Source: Diplodia intermedia
Lineage: Eukaryota; Ascomycota; Dothideomycetes; Botryosphaeriales; Botryosphaeriaceae
Length of the DNA stretch: 64,000 nt
Direction of reading: 5' to 3'
Assembly: GCA_021495925.1 (NCBI GenBank)
Contig: JAKEKT010000011.1
Span: 248,001 to 312,000, forward strand
The translations under genes were made by a program, and so were the position numbers. Position 1 is the stretch's first letter, and every line of letters starts with the position of its first letter. Under the pieces are notes generated by a model, which did not search any database, was not told the DNA's origin, and saw nothing but the letters and a program-made list of their open reading frames with translations. Shown here piece after piece: positions 43,928-54,250 of this stretch.

Positions 43928-45599
43928 TCCTCCACTTCCTCAGGTAGCCTCGTACTTCGCCGAGGCTTCCGCTCTCCATTTCGGGATAGCTATGCCCTGC
44001 CTGATTTTCAGCTGGCCACTCGTTGCCGCCGTAGCTCTGGAATGTGCTAGCAGCGACGACTAGCCTGCCGAAGAAAACCAAGGCGAACGGAAGGTGTTGA
44101 GCATCGACGAAAGCTTGGATACTCGCTGACTGTGAAAGGGTGGGGGAGTGTATGTTGTGCAAGAGGCAATACTTCGTGTAATCCAAGCTGCGCGCGCGCG
44201 CTCGCTGCTGAATGTATGTATCCAAGAAATCCCCAAGAATAGTCCCGAACATGCGGTTCCTTTTTCCTCCCTCTCCACCGGTCGACCCTTTCCAGCCCTT
44301 GTGCGAGCAACCAAGGAGAGAGCGCTGCGGCCAGAGACGCGGCCGGCTGCCGTGTCACTGGCTGCGCGTGCTCGTGTTTGGCTTCCCGCCTCGACCGGTG
44401 CGGTGCCACACCGCCCCGAAGAACAATTTAGTCGGGTGCATTTACCGAGAGTGAGATAATGTGCAGTGTCTCGCCACCCTGAAGAGAGAGAGAGAGCGTC
44501 CCGTACTCTTTCAGCTGCGTTGCCTCCTTACGACAGCACCACTGCGCCCTGAACCTCGGCAGCCTCTCTCTCCCTCGCCCTGACTTCTAGCAACGGCGTT
44601 ATTTTTAGCAATGCTGAAGACTCATCGCAATGATGCACAGCAAGGCTGATTATCATGCAAGCGATAAGTGAGTCTTTTTCTGCCTCGCTTGCTGGCATGC
44701 GATGCACATGCCTAACACAAGGAGAAAGGAGACTTAAGCACCTACCCGACGAACCGAACTCGAGGGCCCTTTGAATAGCAAATCCAATACTTGATAGAAT
44801 CGCGCAGATCGGTTTTCTCCACTGCGAGCCTGGCCAGCTCGAACGTCCATTAATGCCAAGTGTACACCAAGCGCAGCTTCAGCTCTTTGTGTCGCTTTGG
44901 CCACGTTCTTGCGAACCCATCGCATCATCATCTCTCATGATGTCTTGGTGCAGCGGATATCCCGCTTCCACAACGCTTATGCGCAGACCCGTGCAATGCT
45001 GTGAACACACGCAGCCTTCATCCACAGATTTCACAGTAAACGCTTCAATATACTTACCTCGGCTTGCTTTTACGGTGGAATGACGTCAGCCCTGCGATTT
45101 CTACTCATCATCGCGCTCCGCAGCGATGCCGTCAGCCGTGGGTGGAGAGAATTCTGCTGCAGCGGCTGGCGGTTGCACGCCGACGCGGTCGACGGACGTC
45201 AAAATCGACCATCAGTGCGCCCATCAGTCAATGCGAACCGAGTCTCGGAAGCCGAGTGACGGTGGACAGAACACGCGTAGGAATGGCGAGTGGCTGGCTG
45301 GCAGAAGCCATCGAAGGGTTGCTAATCAAGACATCTGGAACTGACAGTCCCACGTACTCCGCTCGATGTGATTCCCGAAACCTCCAATTGTCATGAGCAG
45401 TGACCTCGTATCTTTATATATGTCGAGGGCTGGAAGCTGACCGCCCCGATTGATCTGCCGCTACGGGAGTTAAATCGACGTGCCTGACCAATGGCGGCAA
45501 AGACTGGACGCATCGTCCATTCAGCACGAGAAGATAATCCAAAAAGTAAAATGCGATCGCGAAACACAACAAAACTTAGCACCGGTGCACAAACTGCTT

Positions 45600-45675
45600 G
45601 TGAAAATGCGATGTTGAGAAGTGTGAGTAATAACGGAGTGAAAATGCGATGTTGAGAAGTGTGAGTAATAACGGA
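45600..45675. repeat. Perfect 38-bp tandem duplication
   Basis: Two identical copies, 45600-45637 and 45638-45675, each starting GTGAAAATGCGATG and ending GTAATAACGGA. Noncoding. Perfect identity suggests a recent replication slip or an assembly artefact. Confidence 0.95.
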
Positions 45676-45803
45676 GTTCTGTCAGACCTGATCCCACCAG
45701 GGGCAGGCTCCGGGCCGGGGAGCAGGCATGAACACCCGCTCGCAGCCCTCGAGCCTGTAGAACCGACACTTCTCTGCACAAAGATGACTCAACCACTCGC
45801 AGG

Positions 45804-45826
45804 TTTTTTTTTTTTTTTTTTTTTTT
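45804..45826 (+). repeat. Poly-T tract of 23 bases
   Basis: Uninterrupted homopolymer in a gene-poor region, 129 bases beyond the 38-bp duplication. Confidence 0.85.
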
Positions 45827-46800
45827 GCTGCTGATCGAAAGATGCTCACGCTAGCGGCTGCAGCGACCCTCTCTCCTCGCAGCGCGAAGAGACTAGAGAG
45901 AGAGGGGGGTGGCCTTGAGGAACAGACACGTTCTGGAAGTGGATGATCCTCTGTGCCACGGCAGGCCCCAGCAAGGGATTCAACCCGTATCAAATCGGAG
46001 AATTCCTAGCCTGCCTCGGCACAAGTGGCCTCATCTGGGCGCCAGCGGTCCCGGAAACCAGACACTTCCAGCTCCTCCCAGCCGCTCGGAATCGACACGA
46101 GGCGCGGCAAGATCGAGCGACGAGCATCGGGGTCCAGTGCAATCCCTCCAGATCTCAGGCCTTCCGGCGGGAATCCGCACCCTCCCTTTTTCGCGCCTTC
46201 TCGGACATTATTCTTGTTGTGGGACGAAGGCCAATCGTTGGATGCCCGGGCGAAAAGCCCTGATCCGATCTGCACGACCCTGACATGCACGCTTCCTGTT
46301 CCTGTCACCGCTGCCACGGTATCGTGAGCGCGGACAACCACATCCGCTGGCCCTCGTAAGACAAACCTGGAGTGCCACAAGTCCAGCACCGATTCAGAAG
46401 GGAATGTACAGCATTGCAGCAGAATCGACAGTCACTGGAGGCGCTGATCCGGACGAGTGCGGTTCAAGAGTCAACAAAAACAATCCACAGCTGTTGCAGC
46501 ATCGAACGAACACATCTCGTCTCGCGGCGGTGGACCCTTCTGAAGGAGGCTAGCTGCATCGTTCCGTAATATTGGATCACCGTCATGCTGGCGAAAAGAT
46601 CGGAGGGTGGTTAGAATCAAGACCAAACGACGTGCTCTTTGTTGCTGTACCTACGTATACATTTGCGCGCATAATACATACATATCCCGAGTAAGTGGTC
46701 AGGGTGGAGTCGGAAGAAGCAAACACGACTTCTGACCGCTTCTTCCAGACAACACCTCCACCGGACTCTTCCGCCCGGGCGGTCAAGCACACGCAGTGCT

Positions 46801-47789
46801 CTAATTGGTGGTGCAGCTTCCACTAAAGTGAAAAGAGTACTTCTTGCCTGCCTCAACAATTTCTCCAGTAGTACTGTTGGAGAGCTTGCCCTTCTCTGCA
46901 GCCACAGTGGCCTGAGCAGCCTCCTGAGCTTTCTTCTCAATCCAATCTTGGCAGGGGTGGAAGTTCGACGCAGGGCCCTGCCTCTTCGGACCCCCATCGG
47001 TTGGCTCAGTGCTCGCTGCACCCGGCGGCGGGTTTGAGGGTGCAGCGCCCACAGACAAATCGATGGGTTCTGGATTCGAAGGTGGCGAGGAGGATGTGGT
47101 GCCATCATTCCCACAGCGTCCCTGGCCAGGATTGTTAAAGGGCTGCGCCTTCATGTAGTCGACAACCTTCTCAGCGCTTTTGTCGGGCGGGAAGACCGGA
47201 TAGTCCAGCCAGATGATCTTGCCATCCTCGATGAGAAATGTCACACGATTTACCAGGCGCCAGCCTCCATATTCCCACATGGGCAAGCGTAAAGCCTCAC
47301 AGAACTTGAAGTGCTCGTCGCTGAGAAGATGATAGCCAAGACGCAAATGTTCGCGGGTGATCTTCTGATGCTCGGTCTGCTGCGTGCTAAGACCGAAGAT
47401 GTGGGATACACCCAAGCTCTTGAGTTCGTACGTGGCGGCCTTGAATGCGCAGGCTTGCGGTGTGCAGCCACGAGCGCCGGGGATGGCATCCCAGTCCTCG
47501 GGCACGGGCTCCTTGGGTTTCCCGGTACGCGGATAGCAGAAAAGGACAACCAAGCCCTTCAGTTTCGACAAATCAACGGTTTCATCACTGGTCGAGGAAA
47601 GTGGCAGTGACGGCAAGTCCATGCTCCACAGGTGGTCGCATTTATGGTCGTCCTCGGGCCGGGGAAGGTTCTTGGGGAGGTTGTTTTCGTTTGATCCTGC
47701 GCATAGCGTCAGCCTGATATCAGTGTGCATCGACCGTATGAGAAAGCTAGGACCCTACGGTCATCATTCTGCTGCGCCTGCGAGTCCAT
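46801..47789 (-). CDS. PrxQ-type peroxiredoxin (AhpC/TSA family) with C-terminal extension
   Basis: Exon 1 is 47789-47759 (MDSQAQQNDD plus one base), the intron 47758-47697 (62 nt, GTAGGG...GCGCAG) and exon 2 47696-46801, giving 308 aa. The thioredoxin-fold core spans about 30-200: LKGLVVLFCYPRTGKP, then GCTPQAC with Cys88 and Cys93 four residues apart, the peroxidatic/resolving pair of PrxQ/BCP peroxiredoxins, and VNRVTFLIEDGKIIWLDYPV. Such enzymes reduce hydroperoxides with thioredoxin. A Pro/Ser-rich tail of about 100 residues follows, containing CQDW and ending FSGSCTTN, not part of the usual 150-200-residue family. No signal peptide is obvious. The gene is divergent from a Rieske/AIF-like oxidoreductase. 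Confidence 0.83.
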
Positions 47790-48514
47790 GATCGCCTATC
47801 TGCTCAGAAATGTTTGGGGGGATGAGGTCTGGCAAGCCAGCCGTCGAGCTTGGCCCGCATCTTAAAGACCCTGCCGGCTCCGACGGCATGATGCGTTCTC
47901 TCCATGGGCGCCGAACGCGTCGAGATGGTCACGATAGGGTGTTGGAGGTCAAAGAAAGCGGTAAGACATGGAGTCGGCCGCTGACGGCAGGGCCGAGTCG
48001 TTGCGCGACGCGTGAGTGGTGGAGACTCAGGCAAGCTTTATCGATAAGTCAAGGCGGGCGCGCATTACCGCCAAATGACGTCTCGAGGAGATGTCGTGCT
48101 CTGCGGCCCCCTTGCGCAGTCCCTTCTTGCCGCTACTGTCGCATTGAAGGAACAATCATTTCTGAGGTGTCTGCAGACTGCCTGATGTTTTCATGCGTCT
48201 CTGGAGTGCCGGTGGGATCCATGGTGGCAGCTGTGAAGATTGTGGTGGCCGGCGAGGGTCGCAGCTGCTGTCAACGGTTGAGGCACCGATCGGCAAGTGG
48301 GCTCATTTCATATGCACAGTGGAACCTACCGTGTCTTCGAATCAAGTAATCCGCCGTCTCTGATTCGCCGGACGGACCCAGGCCTGGCATCGATGCATCA
48401 TCAACAAGCAGCAGCGACTCGTAGTTCATTAGGCCGCGTCCCCCGCCTGCCGCCCGGAGCTGGTCGGCGGTCTCGTATCTTACCCCTCCATAAGCCTCGC
48501 CCGCCTACGTGTTC
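47790..48514. promoter_or_regulatory. Divergent promoter region of the redox gene pair
   Basis: 725 bases between the peroxiredoxin start (47789, minus) and the Rieske/AIF start (48515, plus). A GATAAG lies near 48033. No TATA box is clear. Frames across the region have no domain. Confidence 0.45.
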
Positions 48515-50403
48515 ATGCTCGCCAAGCGCCTCTCCGTCTCTGCTGCTCCCAGCCAACTACTTCTAAGACAGCGACCCCGCTCTCACCTCCTCCTCACATT
48601 CCAATCGCGTTTCCCCATCTCCACGTCTGCATCCAGGATGGCGCAGCAGTACAAGCTCAAGGACATTACGTCCCTTGACCTCAAGAACGGCGAGAAGAAA
48701 GAGGCCGAGATCGAAGGCATTGAGAACGGCAAGGTCCTGCTTGCGAAAATCCAGGGCAAGGTGCACGCCACCAGCGCCAATTGCACTCACTATGGTGCCC
48801 CTCTTGTGAAGGGTGTCCTCACACCCGAGGGAAGGCTCACTTGCCCGTGGCACGGAGGTATGACTTCATGACTCGCCCTGTCATGCAACCCTCAGCTGAC
48901 AACACTTCTAGCCTGCTTCAAGGTCGCAACCGGTGATGTCGAGGACGCACCCGCTCTCGATCCCCTCGCCACTTTCGAGCTCATCGAGAAGGACGGCGGC
49001 GTCTATATCAAGGGTGACGAGGCGACAATCAAGGCGGGCAGGAATACTCTTGGCTTCAAGTGCTCTGCTCAGGGCTCTGAGAAGGTGCTGGTCATTGGCG
49101 GGTAAGTCAACCATCATTCACACTGTGTGTCGAGTCAGCCAGCTGACAGATGTTGCTCCTCTATAGTGGTAGCGGGACTCTCGGTGCCATTGAAGGTCTC
49201 CGTGGAGGTGGATACACCGGTCACATTACCGTCATTTCCAAGGAAGGCTACAGGCCCATTGACCGAACGAAGCTGTCGAAGGCTCTATTGGCGGACGTCT
49301 CAAAGGTTGCCTGGAGATCTGAAGAATGGTACAAGAATGCTTCGATAGACATCATCTCCGACGAAGCTTCTGCTGTGGACTTTGACGCCAAGAAGGTCTC
49401 CACCAAGTCCGGCAAGACGTACGACTATACCAAGCTCGTTCTGGCGACCGGCGGCACCCCGAGGTATCTTCCGCTTGCTGGCCTGAAGGGCGATCTCGGC
49501 AACGTCTTCATTCTGAGGTCCATCCCTGACGCTCAAAACATTGTCAATGCTGTTGGCGACAATGGCAAGAAGATCGTCGTTATCGGTAGCTCTTTTATCG
49601 GTATGGAGGTCGCTAACTGCCTGGCCGGAAAGAAGAATGACGTTACGGTCATCGGCATGGAAAAGGCGCCCATGGAACGCGTCATGGGTGAGAAGGTCGG
49701 CAAGATCTTCCGCGGCCTGCTGGAGAAGAACGGCGTCAAGTTCTACATGGAGGCATCGGTCGACAAAGCTAGCCCGTCGAAGAGCGATTCGTCCAAGGTT
49801 GGCGCGGTTCACCTGAAAGATGGAACTGTTCTCGAGGCGGACCTTGTGATCGAAGGTGTCGGTGTCGGACCTGCAACCGAGTACCTGAAGGACAATAAGG
49901 CCGTAGACCTCCTGAAGGATGGCTCCATCAGCACGGACGAGTCTTTCACGGTCAAGGGCCTCAAGGATGTCTTTGCAATTGGCGATATCGCTACATACCC
50001 GTATCACGGCCCCGGCGGTAACGGGTCTCCTGTCCGCATCGAACATTGGAACGTTGCACAGAACGCCGGCCGCTCCGTAGCCAACTCGATCAACAACCCG
50101 AGCGCCAAGCCCAAGCCCTTCATCCCTGTTTTCTGGTCGGCGCTGGGAAGTCAACTGCGGTACTGCGGTAACACGGTGAACGGGTACGACGACGTCGTCA
50201 TCCAGGGAGAGCCGGAGAAGCCGAGCTTTATTGCATACTACACCAAGGGCGAGACGGTTGTCGCAATGGCCAGCATGATGAAGGACCCCTACATGACCCA
50301 GACCGCCGAGCTCATGCGCAGGGGAAAGATGCCTACCAAGAGCGAGCTGCAGAAGGGTGTCGATATCCTGAATGTCGATGTTCCGGCAGAGATCAAGATC
50401 TGA
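48515..50403 (+). CDS. Rieske-domain AIF-like oxidoreductase (AIFM3 type), probably mitochondrial
   Basis: Exons 48515-48857, 48912-49101 and 49167-50403, introns 54 nt (GTATGA...TTCTAG) and 65 nt (GTAAGT...CTATAG), give 589 aa. Residues 1-40 are basic and Ser/Leu-rich without acids, a likely mitochondrial presequence. The Rieske domain (about 45-150) has both cluster ligand pairs, C90-T-H92 and C110-P-W-H113, the second spanning the first junction. The flavoprotein part follows: VLVIGGGSGTLGAIEGLRGG across the second junction, LVLATGGTPRYLPL, IVVIGSSFIGMEVANCLAGK and FAIGDIATYPY. Two FAD/NAD-binding Rossmann folds plus Rieske is the AIFM3 arrangement, an NAD(P)H-dependent electron-transfer protein of uncertain partner. 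Confidence 0.9.
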
Positions 50404-53400
50404 TGACCGATATGAACGAACCACCTCGGGGGAATCTCGAGTTTAATGGGCTGTACTTAATATTCATGAGTGAAATGGACTCCCAAATTGACAATACACA
50501 CTCATTTCTGCAGGGCGATTCCGCCGGTGCGATCCGATCTCTGGGGATCAGTGACAGGCGTCGGTCGTTGCTTGGGTTGGAAAGGTTACAGGGGGGAAGG
50601 GAAGCCCAATGAGATGATGGCACTTGCGGGAGGGCCGGATCAGGCCACAAACAGAGAAAGGCTCCACAAGGCTGAACCGCACTGCATCGGACCGGTGATG
50701 TACCGCGAGATGACGTGCAGGAACGGAAAACCAAAGAGAGGGGCGGCGTGGCCCACACGCCTATTGCGGGCACGAACACACGGGCGATTATTTTTTGTCC
50801 TGTGCCTGATTGATGTCCGTTCCCACCCACCCTTGACTCGGAAGATCCGTGTTGGCCACTGCACGCACGGTGCCTGATGATCCTTACTAACCACTCTCCC
50901 TCCTTTCAGGAGCCCTACCTATGGCCAGACCGTTCCGTGGGATTTCACTCCTTCACGAACCATCCATGGAAGGAATTCGGTCTTCGTGAGTTCCAGGCTT
51001 CCCTCTCGACTTCCTTCCGTGCGCCCGGCGAGGGCTCCTGGTCTTTGACGGGCGACTCCTCTTTTGGTTCGCTGCGCGAACCGTTGCCGAGCCTCACCGC
51101 ACGTACCTGCCGCTTGCGCCGCGCCGCGCTGGCGCTGCTCGCCTGGCTGAAGAACGAGCCGACGCTGGGCTTGGCCTCGTTGGCCTGGCGAGGTCCGATG
51201 GTCTTTTCTCTCTTTGCCCCCCCTCTTCGAAATGGGAAGGGGGAGAATGTTGTGCGCGCGTGTGGGTGTGTATGTGCATGCACGCGCGTGCTCCGTGAGC
51301 ACAGAGCCGCAATCGACTATGCCTCACCCCCAAAAGCGAGATGACGCGCGCGCGAGCGCCCAGTTCATCCCGCAACGGAGAGGAGTTGCCAAAAAGGCGC
51401 GAACTCGGAGGGAGGGCTGTCAGCCGGCGCGGGGGTTTGGGCTGCGAAATGCCTCAGTCGGTGCGGGTGAAGTGGCTGGGATATGCCATGAGCGCCGAAA
51501 GGCTGGAGAACGCGTGATGGTCATACATACATGCGCTGCAGTGTGGGAAAGGCGCGAAAGGGAAGAGACGATGGCCCATGCCTTCCGAAAGGAGGAGTCA
51601 GGGGGGATGTTGCCATGGATGCGAGGTGCGAGTTGGGCCTCCAAACATTTGCTCGCGAAAGGTGACGAAAAGTATAGGATTTGTGTTAAAGAGTAAAAAT
51701 AGAGAGGATTAGAAACAGCATAAGGGCCGAAGGGGTAGCTGTGTTTCAGTGAGGATGGGGACCGTTACCGAGGTAGGCGAAGCTGTAGGGCCTAGGATGC
51801 ATATATACAAGCTGGCGGAATAGGCGAAGTGCAGCTATAGCAACCTATAGAAAGAAGTTACCTGCCCCTGCAAGACATGGCGGTTGTTCCTGGTGCTGCA
51901 TCTCAGGACGTAAGGTGTGAGCGTACTACCCTATCCCGGGTGTACGGAGGTGGGTATCTCCGCACATGCTAACGGCGGAAAGTGGCACAGGTAGCGAGGC
52001 AATGGAGATCACCCGTGCGGACATCAGGATACTACGTCGTATGGCGGACGGAACACATGATAGCTGGCACTTTTGCCGAAGGCGGGACGGGAGCTCTAGA
52101 ATGACTCTAGAAAGACGCCGGCGGCAGAAGTTGATTGGAGCAGCAAGCATCAAGCTGGAAGTGAACGGACAGCTGACTGTTCTCGCGCGGGATTGGATGC
52201 CGACAGCGGGACCCGAGGCAGCCTCCGACGGATCGGCATGGAAATTGCTTTTCGAGCACTATGCTCGGGACGACCCGCTGAGGGCGGCAGCGACGCGCCC
52301 ATTTCGTGTCAGTCACGTGGGTTGGGCCGCGACTCAACGTCGCCGCTTGGCAGAGACTGGCGGAACTGTGCCGCCGGGCGTTTCACGCATGAGCGGCATC
52401 CGGACGTGCTCGTTATGCGCCGGCTTCGACGTCATGGGGCGGCTGCGATGGGCGGCTGGGGTAGGCTGGGCCTGGCGCCGGCGGTGGGAGATTAACGTGC
52501 GCGCATTGAGAGCGGTGCGCCTCGCGCGGTGCGCCACGGTGGGCTACAGAAGACTTTACCCTGCTCAGGCGCATTCCGCGAGACACATCGCGTTCTTCCT
52601 GCACGAACAGTTGGGCGGAGTATCTGGACGCCGAGGTCAGTTTCAAAATATACAGCTGCATTCAAGCGTAGACTGCGGCTACCCACGTAAGTGGGGTGCA
52701 ATATTTCTGATGAGACAGATCTCGGAAGGGCAATAGCTCTGTAACCCACAATGGCGCGTTAGAGTTATGGTGCAGCGATGTGCAGCGAGTCTGTCGGAGC
52801 TGCTACCCGAACAGTAAGCGTGCACTGAGCAGCGGCCGGCGGGGCTGAAAGGCAGCAGACATTCTCGAAGAAAGCGCTCAGGCACGCTGGCATTGGGCCG
52901 TTGGCGCGCCGGCTGGTGGTGGTGACGTGCGCCGTGGCGCCAGCGGCCAGTTGACGTGTGAACTGGTGATGATGCTGAAGCAACGTTGGAGCGTGGAAAC
53001 ACCAAGCCACTGCTGGCCGGGACTTGTGCGTCTGAAACGCAGGGACAGGGATCCGCGAGGCGGCTCCAACAGGTGCGCGATCTGCGAGTAATAATGCGGC
53101 GTCGGCTGGATCACGGCCGAAGCGCGCGCGCAGGATGATGGGGCCGGCCAGACGCGCGCAAGCAGCAGCAGCAGCAGCTCGCAGGGCACGGCGGGGACTG
53201 GCAGCGGGAGATCGCACGTGGAGCCACAGTGACTCGGGCAGGGCGGCGGAAGGAGATTAACGCTACGGGCGGCCAGGTACGAGCCACAGAGCCTAATAGC
53301 CAGGTCGTCGGTATCGCGTTGCCGCCCGCTCGCTGCAGGCACGACATGGAAGACACGGCGCGCGGATGTGGAAGGTGCACTACGGACCGTCACTCTTTGC

Positions 53401-54250
53401 GCAGAGCAAGAAGAACAGGGCGAGCGCGGGCCTGGGGCCAGCTACCTGCGGCGGGCTCTCGCCTAGCACGGCAGCAGGCGCGCGCGGCTGTGAAACGACT
53501 TATCCCAGGCCGCTGGGTGCTGCTTTCCAGACGCGCGCAGGCTCGCGAGCAGTGCTGGCGGACGCGTGCTCTGGCTGCGTCGAGGGCAGGCGCGGGTATC
53601 GCGATCGCCGGCATGGCAATCTCGTCGCGGCCAGGACATCCCCGGCGCAGCCACAGGCGTCGCAGATTGCTGATGTCAAGCCGAGTCGAGCGGGCGTCTG
53701 GCTGGCAGCGTCCTGTGCGCCGGCAGCGCCCCCCTGAAGCGATATGCTAGTAGCCCGAGGAAAGGGCCTCGCGCGCGACGCTGGAAACAGGGAGATTAAG
53801 CGTGCGTCGCGCAGCCAGCCCGCACGCAAGAGACGAGCCTACCTGCCAGGCGCCGCTCCGCCAGCGACTCTCCACCACCTCTCTCGCTCTGCTGCCAGTT
53901 GCAGCTGCGCGCTCTTGCCCGCCAGCCTGCCCTCTGCCCGCAGCTTCACTCTGCCAATCACCGCGCGCAGCCAAGCTCCACTCGCTAAGGCACCCCAAGG
54001 GCAGCAGACAGACAGCTCGTCCCAAAGCTGCATCGCGTCGACCGCCCCATGTGAAGGCCCGCCCGGTAGCCGCAGTCCCTCCTTGACCTTGCACCACCAC
54101 CGACCGCTCTTCTGAGCCCCCCAGCCGAGCCTGCAAACAGCGCTCGCAGCCCGACCGCGCCCGCCGAGCCTCCGCACCCCGTGCAGCGTGTGCCAGCCCC
54201 AGAGCCAGCGCATCGCTGAACCCTGATCGCCGAGCCGGCGCAGCAGCACG
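50404..54250. other. Largest gene-poor region, about 3.85 kb
   Basis: Lies between the AIF-like and kinase genes, both plus strand. The part 51950-53750 is very G/C-rich and open in many frames at once (for example 51966-52736, 256 codons, Arg/Trp/Ala-rich), a pattern expected when G/C-rich DNA lacks stop codons rather than of coding. TATATACA at about 51801 precedes a short plus-strand frame at 51878 that may continue by splicing, but I cannot support it. From about 53800 the plus strand is C-rich and is probably the long leader of the kinase gene. Confidence 0.45.

Larger units (their letters stand above)
43778..46800. other. Gene-poor region, about 3 kb
   Basis: Contains the TATA box and leader of the 43777 unit, a second minus-strand ATATATAAAG at 45412-45421 with no convincing frame below it, an AG microsatellite (44483-44496), a perfect 38-bp tandem duplication (45600-45675) and a 23-base T tract (45804-45826). 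Frames in between are short and without domains. Its right end is the 3' side of the peroxiredoxin gene. Confidence 0.45.

Noticed and set aside
45380..45421. Minus-strand ATATATAAAG suggesting another small gene
   Set aside because: The nearest ATG is too close to the motif, and the later frames (22-30 codons) are not persuasive, so only the motif is noted.
51966..52736. 256-codon plus-strand open frame
   Set aside because: Arg/Trp/Ala-rich with no domain, and the same DNA is open in several other frames on both strands, as expected for G/C-rich noncoding sequence.
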